NCBI GenBank assembly: GCA_964498125.1
Contig: CAZCGE010000133.1
Span: forward strand, 1 to 40,094
Source: CAMDBL01 sp964498125
GTDB lineage: Bacteria > Pseudomonadota > Alphaproteobacteria > Rhizobiales > Hyphomicrobiaceae
Reading direction: 5' to 3'
Length of the DNA stretch: 40,094 bases
In this document: in pieces, positions 1-10,654 of the stretch
How the letters are laid out: every line of letters begins with the position of its first letter
Numbering within the stretch: position 1 is the first letter of the stretch
The notes under the pieces: generated by a model
Database searches by the model: none
Told to the model about the DNA's origin: nothing
The model's input: the letters and a program-made list of their open reading frames with translations, nothing else
Made by a program: the position numbers and the translations under genes

Positions 1-1
1 C

Positions 2-223
2 GATGATCGCGGCGAGAAGGGCGATATCTACGCCGCTTACGGCGTGCGCCACCTTTGGCTGCTCGACCCGATTGCCAGGCTCCTCGAGACGTTCGAGCTG
101 AGCGGCAGCAAGTGGCTGCTGCTGCGCACTTACCGCGACGACGACACGGTCGAGGCGCCGCCGTTCAGCGCGGTGCCGTTTGCGCTCGGGTTGCTGTGGG
201 CCGTCAAGCGCACGAGCGCGTGA
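2..223 (+). CDS. Uma2 family endonuclease, 3' end only
   Basis: Partial gene cut by the window start; the last 73 codons are present and end in TGA. The visible segment has the Uma2 (DUF820, PD-(D/E)XK fold) signature: a Lys in EKGDIY, then the YGVRHLWLLDP stretch, in which the family usually reads YxxxGVxEYWxVDP, followed by a short beta-rich tail. Uma2 proteins are putative restriction-like nucleases, often multi-copy, with poorly known function. The family call rests only on this C-terminal motif; the catalytic Asp and Glu upstream are outside the window. Confidence 0.72.
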   Translation, partial: DDRGEKGDIYAAYGVRHLWLLDPIARLLETFELSGSKWLLLRTYRDDDTVEAPPFSAVPFALGLLWAVKRTSA

Positions 224-400
224 CAGGCGAGCATCTTGTGCTGACTCGGTTGTGACGGGTGTGCCATGCAGCACGCGGGTGCAGCCGGCGCCGCCGGTGA
301 CCCAGCCCTGGCCGTTGCTGCAATGGCGCTTTCACCCGGATGGCACGCGAACACTCCAAGCACCCTGGGGCTCCAAGGTGGGGGCGCGAATAAATTGAGT

Positions 401-437
401 TGTCCCCAATTTCCAATTTCCACCGTCCCCAATTTCC
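401..437. repeat. Short direct repeats of GTCCCCAATTTCC
   Basis: Two copies of GTCCCCAATTTCC lie 23 bp apart (402-414 and 425-437), with CCAATTTCC and CCCCAATTC variants between and after them. The other side of the neighbouring HEPN-like gene carries the same core in the opposite orientation (AATGGGGACAG at 1321). Strings of this kind commonly flank REP-type elements in proteobacteria (recalled, not searched). The interval 224-499 shows no convincing gene. Confidence 0.55.
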
Positions 438-499
438 CCAATTCAGTTCAGCGAGAAGGCCTCTTCTTCGGGTGGCTGCGCGTGGCAGCGCGTGTGCAT

Positions 500-1252
500 C
501 TAGCGGATGTTTGCGGCTGCCCGGAGCCTTTCAGTCTCAGCGAAGCGGGCATCGACCACGATGCCTGCCTGATGGGTCAGGCGGCGAAGGCTCATGATCG
601 AGGATTTGACGGGATAATCGGTCCAGAAGCCGCCGTCGTCGTACTTGAACACATGGTTGCCGAACGCCTTGCCCACCATGCCCAAGAATTCCTTACCCCA
701 GACGAGACAGTGGTCGACCTCTTCAAAACGGGGCTTGCCCTTGGCGTAGACCGGCGCGGCTGAGCGGTGCGCAACCTCGGTGTGGCGCATTTCGAGCACG
801 CGGCCGAGAGCGGCTGACGACTTGAAAGTTGGCCGCTGCTTGAAGAGGAGCTCGATGCCCTTCTCGCGCACGGCAGCATCGTCGAGCGCGGCCCATTTTT
901 TGGCGCGCTGGGAGTCCAGGCGAAGGAAAGCGATGAACAGGTCCCTGTCCATGAGATTGGCCGCACGCATGCCGTCGAGGATAGCCTTGATGCAATTCTT
1001 GTCGCCGTAACGCTCCTCGTCGAATACACGCCCGAGCGCGACGAACATCTCGGTCAGCGCCATGCGCTGGAACGTTCCGAAGAACTTGCCGAACTTGGCG
1101 TCATTGATGGTCTTGGCGTGGTCGGCCACCCACAGCCACATGCTCTTGGCCTCCTCCGCCAGATACAGGTCGTGGCCGACCTTGGAGCAGGGGTCCATGA
1201 GCGGCTTGTTGGCATCGATCAAGCGCTGTTCTGCGTCTCGTTTGGACGACAT
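500..1252 (-). CDS. HEPN/AbiU2-like domain protein (putative abortive-infection type)
   Basis: A 250-aa mostly alpha-helical soluble protein. An internal stretch (AKTINDAKFGKFFGTFQRMALTEMFVALGRVFDEE, broken here as AKTINDAKFGKFF...LGRVFDEE) and a later RHTEVAH motif resemble the HEPN domain of AbiU2-type proteins. In HEPN RNases the R-x(4-6)-H motif is catalytic; here it reads R-H-T-E-V-A-H. The ATG at 1252 was chosen because GGAG lies about 7 nt upstream; a longer reading to 1396 runs through low-quality Cys/Arg-rich sequence. No partner toxin, antitoxin or nucleotidyltransferase gene adjoins it, and repeats with a GTCCCCA core lie on both sides, which suggests acquisition. A phage-defence role is inference from the family only. 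Confidence 0.62.
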   Translation of the reverse strand: MSSKRDAEQRLIDANKPLMDPCSKVGHDLYLAEEAKSMWLWVADHAKTINDAKFGKFFGTFQRMALTEMFVALGRVFDEERYGDKNCIKAILDGMRAANLMDRDLFIAFLRLDSQRAKKWAALDDAAVREKGIELLFKQRPTFKSSAALGRVLEMRHTEVAHRSAAPVYAKGKPRFEEVDHCLVWGKEFLGMVGKAFGNHVFKYDDGGFWTDYPVKSSIMSLRRLTHQAGIVVDARFAETERLRAAANIR

Positions 1253-1320
1253 GCCTGCTCTCCGGAAATGTCGAATCCGGCAGCAGACTACCCCAATCTG
1301 GCTGCAAGCAAGAAGACAGC

Positions 1321-1348
1321 AATGGGGACAGTTCTGACTATCCCCATT
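1321..1348. repeat. Hairpin AATGGGGA...TCCCCATT
   Basis: A perfect 8-bp inverted repeat (AATGGGGA at 1321-1328, TCCCCATT at 1341-1348) with a 12-nt loop, just upstream of the HEPN-like gene. Its GGGGACAG core is the reverse complement of the repeats at 401-437, so the gene is bracketed by related motifs in inverted orientation. It may be a REP-like element or the trace of an insertion. Confidence 0.5.
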
Positions 1349-1475
1349 CTTGCCGCATGGTGCAGCCATAGCCCCTGCCGCACCGGCGCGGCGCAATACG
1401 CTGCTATTGCGCGCCCGGCGTCGACGGTGTGTAAGAGTGTCCCGATGTCAGTCACCCACCACGAGCCCTCCCCCC

Positions 1476-2726
1476 ATGGCCAGCTCCCCGCACAAATCCC
1501 CGTTCGCACCGGCCACGCTGGCGCGGCTGCCCGCCTTGGATGGCGTGACCTTCGCCACCGCGGAGGCCGGCATCAAGTACAAGGGCCGCACCGATCTGAT
1601 GGTGGCGGTGCTGGCGCCGGGTACGGTGGCGGCCGGCGTTCTGACGCAATCCAAGACCTGCTCGGCGCCGGTGCTGCACTGCCGCGACAGCCTGGCGGCC
1701 GGCGGCAAGGCGCGCATCCTGGTCGTCAACTCGGGCAACGCCAATGCCTTCACCGGCATGAAGGGCCGCCGGGCCGTCGAGATGACGGCGACGGCCGCGG
1801 CCGCCGCCGTCGATTGCCAGCCATGTGACGTCTACGTTGCGTCCACCGGCGTCATCGGCGAGCCGCTGGACGCCAGCACATTCGCGCCGCTACTGGAGGG
1901 CCTCGCCAAGTCCGCCAAGGGCGACATGTTCGAAGCCGCAGCCCGCGCGATCATGACCACCGACACCTATCCCAAGCTCGCCACGCGCACGGTCGATATC
2001 GGCGGCGTGCCGCTGACGATCAACGGCTTCTGCAAGGGCGCCGGCATGATCGCCCCGGACATGGCGACCATGCTGTGCTTCATCTTCACCGACGCTGCCA
2101 TCGCCCAGCCGCTGCTGCAGCGCCTGGTCGCGGCCATTGCCGACCAGACGTTCAACTGCATCACGGTCGACGGCGACACCTCGACTTCCGACACCGTGCT
2201 CGTCTTCGCCACCGGCCAGGCCAGCCGCCGCATGGCGCCCGCCATCAGCGACATGGCCGATGCCAACTGCGGAATTTTTGCCAAGGCGCTGCACGCCGTG
2301 ATGCACGACCTGGCGCTGCAGGTGGTGCGCGATGGCGAGGGGCTGTCGAAATTCGTGACAGTCCAGGTGTGGGGCGCCGAGAACAGCCGCGCCGCGCGGA
2401 AAATCGCGTTCGCCTGCGCCAACTCGCTGATCCTGAAGACGGCCATCGCCGGCGAGGACCCGAACTGGGGCCGCGTCGTCATGGCCGTCGGCAAATCGGG
2501 CGAGGCGGCCGATCGCGACAAGCTGTCGATCTGGTTCGGCGAGCACATCGTCGCCCGCAATGGCGAGCGCGCGGCCGAGTACGTGGAGAAGACGGTGGCC
2601 GCGTACATGAAGGGCCGCGAGATCACCATCCGCATCGATGTCGGCGTCGGCGGCGGCGCGGCGACGGTGTGGACCTGCGACCTGACGCACGATTACGTCT
2701 CGATCAACGCCGATTACCGCAGCTGA
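1476..2726 (+). CDS. argJ: Bifunctional glutamate N-acetyltransferase / amino-acid acetyltransferase ArgJ
   Basis: A 416-aa protein with the full ArgJ architecture. ArgJ moves the acetyl group from N-acetylornithine to glutamate, and in bifunctional forms also makes N-acetylglutamate from acetyl-CoA, for arginine synthesis. The family autocleavage site is plain: KGAGMIAPDMATML, with the nucleophilic Thr at about residue 198, which splits the precursor into alpha and beta chains. The conserved VNSGNANAFTG stretch is at about residues 84-94 and EDPNWGRV lies in the C-terminal half. The ATG at 1476 gives the normal family length (about 400-415 aa); longer readings add an atypical Arg-rich lead. 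No clear Shine-Dalgarno is visible. glpK starts 17 bp downstream, so the two may be co-transcribed, an unusual pairing. Confidence 0.95.
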   Translation: MASSPHKSPFAPATLARLPALDGVTFATAEAGIKYKGRTDLMVAVLAPGTVAAGVLTQSKTCSAPVLHCRDSLAAGGKARILVVNSGNANAFTGMKGRRAVEMTATAAAAAVDCQPCDVYVASTGVIGEPLDASTFAPLLEGLAKSAKGDMFEAAARAIMTTDTYPKLATRTVDIGGVPLTINGFCKGAGMIAPDMATMLCFIFTDAAIAQPLLQRLVAAIADQTFNCITVDGDTSTSDTVLVFATGQASRRMAPAISDMADANCGIFAKALHAVMHDLALQVVRDGEGLSKFVTVQVWGAENSRAARKIAFACANSLILKTAIAGEDPNWGRVVMAVGKSGEAADRDKLSIWFGEHIVARNGERAAEYVEKTVAAYMKGREITIRIDVGVGGGAATVWTCDLTHDYVSINADYRS

Positions 2727-2743
2727 GCGAGCCGGGTCCGCGC

Positions 2744-4240
<1,497 letters not shown>

Positions 4241-4471
4241 AATTTCCGCCACGTAAGCCCCGCCCCGGCACCGGCCCTCGCGCAGCCCGATCGTGCGGCG
4301 CCCCGGTGATTTTCCGACCTGGTCGCGTGCAGGTTTGCGATATTTTCGCCACACAGGCGTGATCAGTGTGATCCGTGTACCAAGTTGCTGGACCCATCCA
4401 TGTCCACAAGATACTTTGCCGTGGGTTACAGATTGATCATCCAGCCGCCAGTTTCCGGGGGGAGAGGCGAC

Positions 4472-6397
4472 TTGCCAAGGCTGAGCTACGTTCTCGCTGC
4501 AGGGCTTGCAATCGCAGCACTTCCCGCACAGGCTGAAACCGACTGGGCGCGGGACCAATTCCGCAATAGCGGTGGCGCGCCGCGCTACAACGGCAATGGG
4601 CGCGGTAAGTTGCAGAAATCCGCCTACGAAAAGCCTGGTGATTTCGGCAAGGTGTTCGGCTTGCCCGAGGCCGAGCGAGAGCTGAAGAAGAAAGAGCAGC
4701 AGCTGGCTCGCCCCGAATTGCCGGTCGGCAGAGGCCCCTGGCAATGGAAAGTGCTGAAAACGTCATGGTCGGATGAGGACCAGGCGGGCTTCGAGGCGTT
4801 CGTCCGCGCCATCGGCGACAGTGACTGCGCCACGTTGCACGACTGCATCACGTCGCCGCAGGCCAATCCGGCGTACCATGCCAACAACCCACCGGCGATG
4901 CAGTTCTACGCCGACTGCGCCGACCTGCCATATTTCCTGCGCGCCTATTTCGCTTGGAAGAATAACCTTGCCTTCTCCTTCTCGAGCAAATACGGCCCAC
5001 ACCCCAGTGCAGCCAGCAACCGGTCGGGCCTCACCGGCAATCAGATCACCGAACGCTTCGACATCGTCGGTCCTGGACCGGACGCCCGGCGGGCGATCCC
5101 CACGATTGGCCAGTTTGTCTCCTCCGAGCACTTCCGCGTGCCGCCATCGTATGTCGGGCGCTTGCTGCCTGATCACTATCCGGTTGCCCTGACCCGAGAC
5201 GGCATCCGCCCAGGCACGGTCATCTTCGATCCGGACGGCCACCTTGCCGTGGTCTACAAAGTGACGGACAACGGCCTCATCCACTACATCGACTCCCATC
5301 CCGACAATTCGCTGACGCGCGGCATCTACGCGCGCGACTTCGCCCGCGCACCGCCCCAGATGGGCGCGGGCTTCAAACGCTGGCGCCCGCAAGAGCTGGT
5401 CGGCGCCGCCCGCGCCGCCGATGGCACGCTGGTTGGCGGTCATATCGTACTGAAATCGGACCGCGAGCTGGCCGATTGGTCGGAGGAGCAGTTCTACGGC
5501 AACGTTACGCCCCGGTCGAAACTGTGGAGCGCCGGCAAATTCGAAATCAACGGAGCCGAGGCCGATTACTACGACTATCTGCGGTTCCGGCTGGCCTATC
5601 CGGGTTTCAAATACGATCCGATCGAAGAGACGCGGACCAAGGTGCGTTCGCTCTGCGACGACCTCAAGGAGCGGGTTACGGCGGTCAATCTCGCGATCCG
5701 GACCGGCTTCAATCGCCGCCCGCAACCGCCGCGACTGCCCAACAACATTTATTCCACGAGCGGCGACTGGGAGATTTATTCGACGCCCTCGCGCGATGCC
5801 CGCCTGAAGACCTCCTTCGAGGAATTGCGAGACAACGTCGAGCGCTTCATCGAGATGGCGCGAGACGACAGCAAGCTGTTGAATTATTCGGGCAATTCTC
5901 TGCGTGAGGACCTCCGTGCCGCATACCGGCAGGAAGCCAGCGCCTGCACCATCACCTACACCAAGAGCGACAGCGCGCCGCAACAGCTGTCCTTCATGGA
6001 CATCACGCATCGCCTCTTCAAGCTCTCATTCGACCCCTACCATTGCGTCGAGTTGAGGTGGGGCGCCTCCGATCCGACTGAGCTGGCCGGTTGCACAGAC
6101 ACGCCGGACAAACGCGCCTGGTACGATGCGGAAGAGCGCTTGCGCCATCAACTTACACGCACCTATGGCGAGCCGATGGGCTGGTCGCTCGCCCAGATGC
6201 AGGACCGCGGCATGGATATCGGCATCGCAGAAAGGCCCGACGTCGACGTCGAGGCCGTGCTCGATGGCAAGGCGCCGATGGCAACCGCCAAACGACCGGT
6301 GGTTAACGCGGGCCAGCCGGGGCGCAACCGCAACCAAAATACCGAGGGGCGGCAGGAACGGTCGCGGCCAGTGGTTCCCGCAAGCCACAGGCGTTGA
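4472..6397 (+). CDS. Exported protein of unknown function with a candidate Cys-His-Asp triad
   Basis: I chose the TTG at 4472 (641 aa). It has GGGGGAGAGG about 8 nt upstream and begins directly with a signal peptide (basic Arg3, hydrophobic core, cleavage after AQA near residue 21). The in-frame ATGs at 4385/4400 would put 24-29 unrelated residues before the signal. The first half holds a Cys in YADCADLPYFLRAYF (about C149), a His in FDPDGHLAVVYKV (about H257) and an Asp in HYIDSHPDNS (about D274). The order and spacing suit a papain-like or NlpC/P60-like cysteine hydrolase, though I do not recognise the family. The second half is charged and helical with no clear domain. It stands alone on its strand, about 190 bp ahead of the Pls-like synthetase; a role acting on envelope material is inference. 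Confidence 0.6.
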   Translation: MPRLSYVLAAGLAIAALPAQAETDWARDQFRNSGGAPRYNGNGRGKLQKSAYEKPGDFGKVFGLPEAERELKKKEQQLARPELPVGRGPWQWKVLKTSWSDEDQAGFEAFVRAIGDSDCATLHDCITSPQANPAYHANNPPAMQFYADCADLPYFLRAYFAWKNNLAFSFSSKYGPHPSAASNRSGLTGNQITERFDIVGPGPDARRAIPTIGQFVSSEHFRVPPSYVGRLLPDHYPVALTRDGIRPGTVIFDPDGHLAVVYKVTDNGLIHYIDSHPDNSLTRGIYARDFARAPPQMGAGFKRWRPQELVGAARAADGTLVGGHIVLKSDRELADWSEEQFYGNVTPRSKLWSAGKFEINGAEADYYDYLRFRLAYPGFKYDPIEETRTKVRSLCDDLKERVTAVNLAIRTGFNRRPQPPRLPNNIYSTSGDWEIYSTPSRDARLKTSFEELRDNVERFIEMARDDSKLLNYSGNSLREDLRAAYRQEASACTITYTKSDSAPQQLSFMDITHRLFKLSFDPYHCVELRWGASDPTELAGCTDTPDKRAWYDAEERLRHQLTRTYGEPMGWSLAQMQDRGMDIGIAERPDVDVEAVLDGKAPMATAKRPVVNAGQPGRNRNQNTEGRQERSRPVVPASHRR

Positions 6398-6587
6398 TGG
6401 GAATTGACGCCGCAATACCGGCTAAGTCTTGTAGCTTCCTGGCAATTATGGCATTTGCCGAAGCCGTGTTGGGGGTATGTGCAGGCTGCAGTCGGGGCTT
6501 GCCGTTGACGCTGGAAGACTGACCGCGGCGAAGACGTGGCGCGCTGCGGCAGGACCTTGGGGGGTGCCACGCGAGCCCGACTTGACA

Positions 6588-9500
6588 ATGAACCATCCCA
6601 CTAGTCTCGTGATGCATTCCGTTCTCAATGGCGAACGGCGCGCCGAATTCATCCGCGAGGAGACGCTTGCCGGTGTTTTCCGGCAGACCGCTCAGCGCGT
6701 GCCCGAAAAAATTGCGCTGCATCTGATCGGGACATCCCAGTCCTTGAGCTACGGGGAGCTGGACCGGAAATCAGACAAGGTCGCAGCATCGCTGCGGGCT
6801 CGCGGCATCGGCGCTGGCCACTTCGTCGGGTTGTGGTTGCGCCGCTCGCTGGACCTGCACGTCGCGCTGCTGGGAATACTCAAGGCCGGCGCCGCATTCA
6901 TTCCATTCGACGCCGATACGCCGGCGGAGCGCATCGCCACGAGCCTGAATGACAGCGGCGCGCGAGCCCTGCTGAGCCACGACGACATGGCGGACAAGAT
7001 CGTTGGCGTTGGCGTTGCGGTGTTGCGCCTCGAGACCTGCCTGAACGGCCCCGACGCACCCGCGCCAAGCGATGTGGCCACGCCCGACGATCCGGCATAC
7101 GCGATCTATACGTCGGGAACCACGGGCAAGCCCAAGGGCATCGTCATCTCGCATCGCAACGTCTGCCACTACCTGCGCGCGGGCAATGCCGTTCTCGATG
7201 TGCGCGAAAGCGATGTCGTGCTGCAGCAGGCCTCGATCGCGTTCGACCTGTCGATCGAAGAAATTTTCGTCCCCTATCTCGTCGGCGCCACGCTCAAGGT
7301 GGCCACGCTCGACACGCTGCGCCAGACCGACCGGCTCGGCGACGTCCTGGCCGCCGAGCAGGTCAGCGTGCTCGACACAGTGCCGACACTGCTGTCGATG
7401 CTCGAGCGCGACGTGCCGAGCGTACGGTTGATCATCGTCGGCGGCGAAGCCTGCCCGCCGGCCCTTGTCGAGCGATTGGCGGGCTCCAACCGGCGCATCG
7501 TCAACACCTACGGACCGACCGAGACGACGATCGTCGCCACGGCGGTCGAATTGCAGCCGGGCAGACCCGTCACCATTGGCCGGCCCATCGCCAACACCAC
7601 GGCCTATGTGGTGGACGAGGAGCTGCGGCTGGTGCCGCCAGGCGTGACGGGCGAGCTGCTGATCGGCGGACCGGGCGTCGCTGGCGGTTATGTCAACCAG
7701 CCCGGCCTGACGGCGCAGAAGTTCATCGCCAATCCGTTCACCGGCCGCGCCGCCAACGATCCCGTGCTCTATCGCACCGGCGATGCGGTGAGCCTCGACG
7801 AGGACGGCCTACTGCGCTTTCATGGCCGCATCGACACGCAGGTCAAGATCCGCGGCTATCGGATCGAGCTTGGTGAGATCGAGGCGCTGATCGCGGCAGC
7901 GCCCGGCGTGCTGACGGCCGCCGTCGTGGTGGCACAGCACACGGGCGGCGGCGACACGCTGGTCGCCCACGTGGTCGCCAGGACGGCTGAGAGTTTCGAC
8001 GGGGCTGCCACGCGAACCGCGCTCGCCGCCAAATTGCCAGCCTACATGGTGCCGGCCCACTGGCGCGTGCATGACGACCTGCCGCTGCTGCCATCGGGCA
8101 AGATCGATCGCAAGACCCTGAGCGAGTTGCCGCTGCCGATCCTTACCGCCACCGGCGAGCAGGAACCGCCGCACTCGCTGACCGAGGCCCACCTGCTGAA
8201 GGCGGCCAAGGATGTATTTGGCATCCCGGTGGTCGATTTCGATGCGGACTTTTTCAACGAGCTTGGCGGCAATTCGCTGATTGCGGCTCGGTTCATCTCC
8301 GAGGTTCGCCGCATTCCTCACCTGTCCGGCATTGCCCTGCAGGACGTCTATGCGGAGAAAACTCTGCGCCACATGGCACTGAGCCTCGACCAACGCGCCA
8401 AGTCGGAGCCGCTCGAGCGTGCCGATCTGTCGTTCGAGCCTGTGCCGCTGCACCGCCGCTTCCTGTGTGGATTGGCGCAGGCGGCGGCGCTGCCGTTCAT
8501 CATCGCTGTCGTCACCGTGCAGTGGATCGGGTTGCTGCTGTCCTCGATCTATCTGGTCCGCGAGGGCACGCCGTGGTGGCAGGAGATCCTGCTGCTATGC
8601 GTCATCTACATGGCGCTGAACCTCGGCACCAAGGTGCTGGTTGTCGCCCTCAAGTGGCTGGTGATCGGCCGCACCAAACCGGGCATCTATCCGCTATGGG
8701 GCGCCTACTACTTCCGCATTTGGCTGATGCAGCGCATCGTGCACCTGACGGTGCATAAATTCCTGCAGGGCACACCCTTGATGCGCCTCTATCTGCGCGC
8801 ACTCGGCGCCCGGATTGGCCGCGACGCGATCATCCAGGAGTTCGAGGACGGCGCCATCGATCTGTTGACGATCGGCGAGCGCGCCAGCCTCGGCACCAAA
8901 GTGAAACTCGCCAACGTCGAAGTGATCGGCAATCAGATCCATGTCGGCATCATCGAGATCGGCGCGGATGTCTCGATCGGCAACGGCTGCGTCATTTCCC
9001 AGAACACGCGCATTGGCGCGGGGGCGGAGATCGGCGATCTGACCTCGATCCCGGCAGGCGCCCACATCGGCGCGGGCGAGAAATGGGACGGTGCGCCGGC
9101 CCACTTCACCGGCATGGCCGATACCTCCACGCTGCCAGCACATCCCGAAATCAGCCGCTTCAACCGGGCGGTACAGACGATCGGCTATTTCCTCAGCTAC
9201 AATCTGGTCATGATGGTCGGCCTGCTGCCGATCTTCCCGGCCTTCTATGTCCTGTCCTATATCGACGACAAGACGTTCGGCGATCGCGAGAAAGTGGTGC
9301 CATGGGAGTGGGTGTTCCTGCTGGCCTGGCCGGCGGCCCTGGTGCTGGTGTTCGCCTCCATGGCCATCGTCATCGCCATGCGCTGGCTGCTCATTCCCAA
9401 CCGCGTCAAGCCGGGCCGGCATTCGATCTTCAGCGGCTTCTACTACCGCAAGTGGGTGATGACGCTCGCCACCGAGACGATGCTGGAGACGCTCAACTCG

Positions 9501-10652
9501 CTTTATGCCACCGTGTTCATGCGCAACTGGTACCGGATGATGGGCACCAAGATCGGCAAGGGCACGGAGATTTCCAGCAACTTCGCCGGCCGCTATGACT
9601 TGATCGAGCTCGGCCGCGACAACTTCCTCGGCGACGAGGTGATTTTTGGCGACGAGGACATCCGGCGCGGCTGGATGACCTTGGCCAGGGTCAAGACCGG
9701 TGACCGCTGCTTCATCGGCAACCTCGCGGTCATCGCCAAGGGCTCGGTGGTGGACAGCGACGCCCTCGTCGGCGTCAAGTCGCGGATGCCCAACGGTCTG
9801 CACGTCAAATCGGGAGAGACCTGGTTCGGCAGCCCCGCCATCGCCATGCCCAATCGTCAGAAGGTGGCACTGGCGTCGAACTGGACCTACCTGCCACCAC
9901 TGCGCATGCGGCTGTGGCGCACGCTGTTCGAGGCGATGCACACCTCGCTCCCGACCGCGGTCCTGATCTCACTGGCCTACATCACGGCTGACCTGATGGA
10001 GTTCCCGATCGACGCCGGTCTGTGGTGGCGGGCGCTGGGCACCTTCATGGCCGCCGGCATCGTCACCTCGCTCATCATGTTTCTGGTCTCCGTCGTGGCA
10101 AAATGGCTGGCCATGGGCATCTACCGGCCGGTGATGAAGCCGATGTGGTCCTGGTGGGCGATGCGCACGGAGGCCGTTGCCGTGCTTTATGGCGGCCTGT
10201 CCAGCAAGGTCATGCTCGAATACCTGCGCGGCACGCCGTTCCTGCCCTGGGCGCTGAGACTCTACGGAACACGCATCGGCAAGGGCGTCTGGCTCAACAG
10301 TACTGACTTGACGGAATTCGATTGCGTCACGATTGGCGACCATGCCGTCATCAACATGCAATCGAGCCCGCAGACCCACCTGTATGAGGATCGCGTCATG
10401 AAGGTCGGCCGCATCGAGATCGGCCGCGGCGTGACCGTCGGCACCGCGACGATCATTCTCTACGACAGCGTGATCGGCGACCATGCCCAGCTCAGGCCCC
10501 TGACGGTGGTGATGAAGGGCGAATTCATCCCGCCACATACCGTCTGGGGCGGCGCGCCGGCGCGGCGCGGATCGACCCAGAGCCCAGCGCAGCCGAGCGT
10601 GTCCCGCGCCGAAGCGCGGGCCGGCGAGGGAGCGTCTGCCTCGGTGGCCTGA
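6588..10652 (+). CDS. Pls/PosA-family non-ribosomal peptide synthetase (membrane-embedded)
   Basis: About 1354 aa from the ATG at 6588; starts at 6477 or 6612 are possible. The adenylation domain has IYTSGTTGKPKG (near residue 175), NTYGPTETT, YRTGD, KIRGYRIELGEIE and the closing LPSGKIDRKTL. The carrier domain has FFNELGGNSL with the phosphopantetheine Ser near 563. From about residue 620 there are pairs of transmembrane helices between three left-handed beta-helix acyltransferase-like blocks (around 8795-9115, 9535-9850 and 10260-10565). A-T-(TM/LbH)x3 without condensation or thioesterase domains is the layout of epsilon-poly-lysine synthetase (Pls) and relatives, which build isopeptide homopolymers. 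Hand alignment to GrsA puts Asp220 at position 235, Glu224 at 239 and Asp263 at 278; two acids in the pocket favour a basic amino acid. The product is unknown. Confidence 0.9.
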   Translation: MNHPTSLVMHSVLNGERRAEFIREETLAGVFRQTAQRVPEKIALHLIGTSQSLSYGELDRKSDKVAASLRARGIGAGHFVGLWLRRSLDLHVALLGILKAGAAFIPFDADTPAERIATSLNDSGARALLSHDDMADKIVGVGVAVLRLETCLNGPDAPAPSDVATPDDPAYAIYTSGTTGKPKGIVISHRNVCHYLRAGNAVLDVRESDVVLQQASIAFDLSIEEIFVPYLVGATLKVATLDTLRQTDRLGDVLAAEQVSVLDTVPTLLSMLERDVPSVRLIIVGGEACPPALVERLAGSNRRIVNTYGPTETTIVATAVELQPGRPVTIGRPIANTTAYVVDEELRLVPPGVTGELLIGGPGVAGGYVNQPGLTAQKFIANPFTGRAANDPVLYRTGDAVSLDEDGLLRFHGRIDTQVKIRGYRIELGEIEALIAAAPGVLTAAVVVAQHTGGGDTLVAHVVARTAESFDGAATRTALAAKLPAYMVPAHWRVHDDLPLLPSGKIDRKTLSELPLPILTATGEQEPPHSLTEAHLLKAAKDVFGIPVVDFDADFFNELGGNSLIAARFISEVRRIPHLSGIALQDVYAEKTLRHMALSLDQRAKSEPLERADLSFEPVPLHRRFLCGLAQAAALPFIIAVVTVQWIGLLLSSIYLVREGTPWWQEILLLCVIYMALNLGTKVLVVALKWLVIGRTKPGIYPLWGAYYFRIWLMQRIVHLTVHKFLQGTPLMRLYLRALGARIGRDAIIQEFEDGAIDLLTIGERASLGTKVKLANVEVIGNQIHVGIIEIGADVSIGNGCVISQNTRIGAGAEIGDLTSIPAGAHIGAGEKWDGAPAHFTGMADTSTLPAHPEISRFNRAVQTIGYFLSYNLVMMVGLLPIFPAFYVLSYIDDKTFGDREKVVPWEWVFLLAWPAALVLVFASMAIVIAMRWLLIPNRVKPGRHSIFSGFYYRKWVMTLATETMLETLNSLYATVFMRNWYRMMGTKIGKGTEISSNFAGRYDLIELGRDNFLGDEVIFGDEDIRRGWMTLARVKTGDRCFIGNLAVIAKGSVVDSDALVGVKSRMPNGLHVKSGETWFGSPAIAMPNRQKVALASNWTYLPPLRMRLWRTLFEAMHTSLPTAVLISLAYITADLMEFPIDAGLWWRALGTFMAAGIVTSLIMFLVSVVAKWLAMGIYRPVMKPMWSWWAMRTEAVAVLYGGLSSKVMLEYLRGTPFLPWALRLYGTRIGKGVWLNSTDLTEFDCVTIGDHAVINMQSSPQTHLYEDRVMKVGRIEIGRGVTVGTATIILYDSVIGDHAQLRPLTVVMKGEFIPPHTVWGGAPARRGSTQSPAQPSVSRAEARAGEGASASVA

Positions 10653-10654
10653 TC

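Noticed and set aside
8694..9941. Long minus-strand open frame opposite the synthetase gene
   Set aside because: It mirrors the plus-strand gene codon pattern; His/Asp/Gly-rich with no family likeness. The same holds for antisense frames at 1890-2915, 2714-3832, 4763-6010 and 11409-12914.
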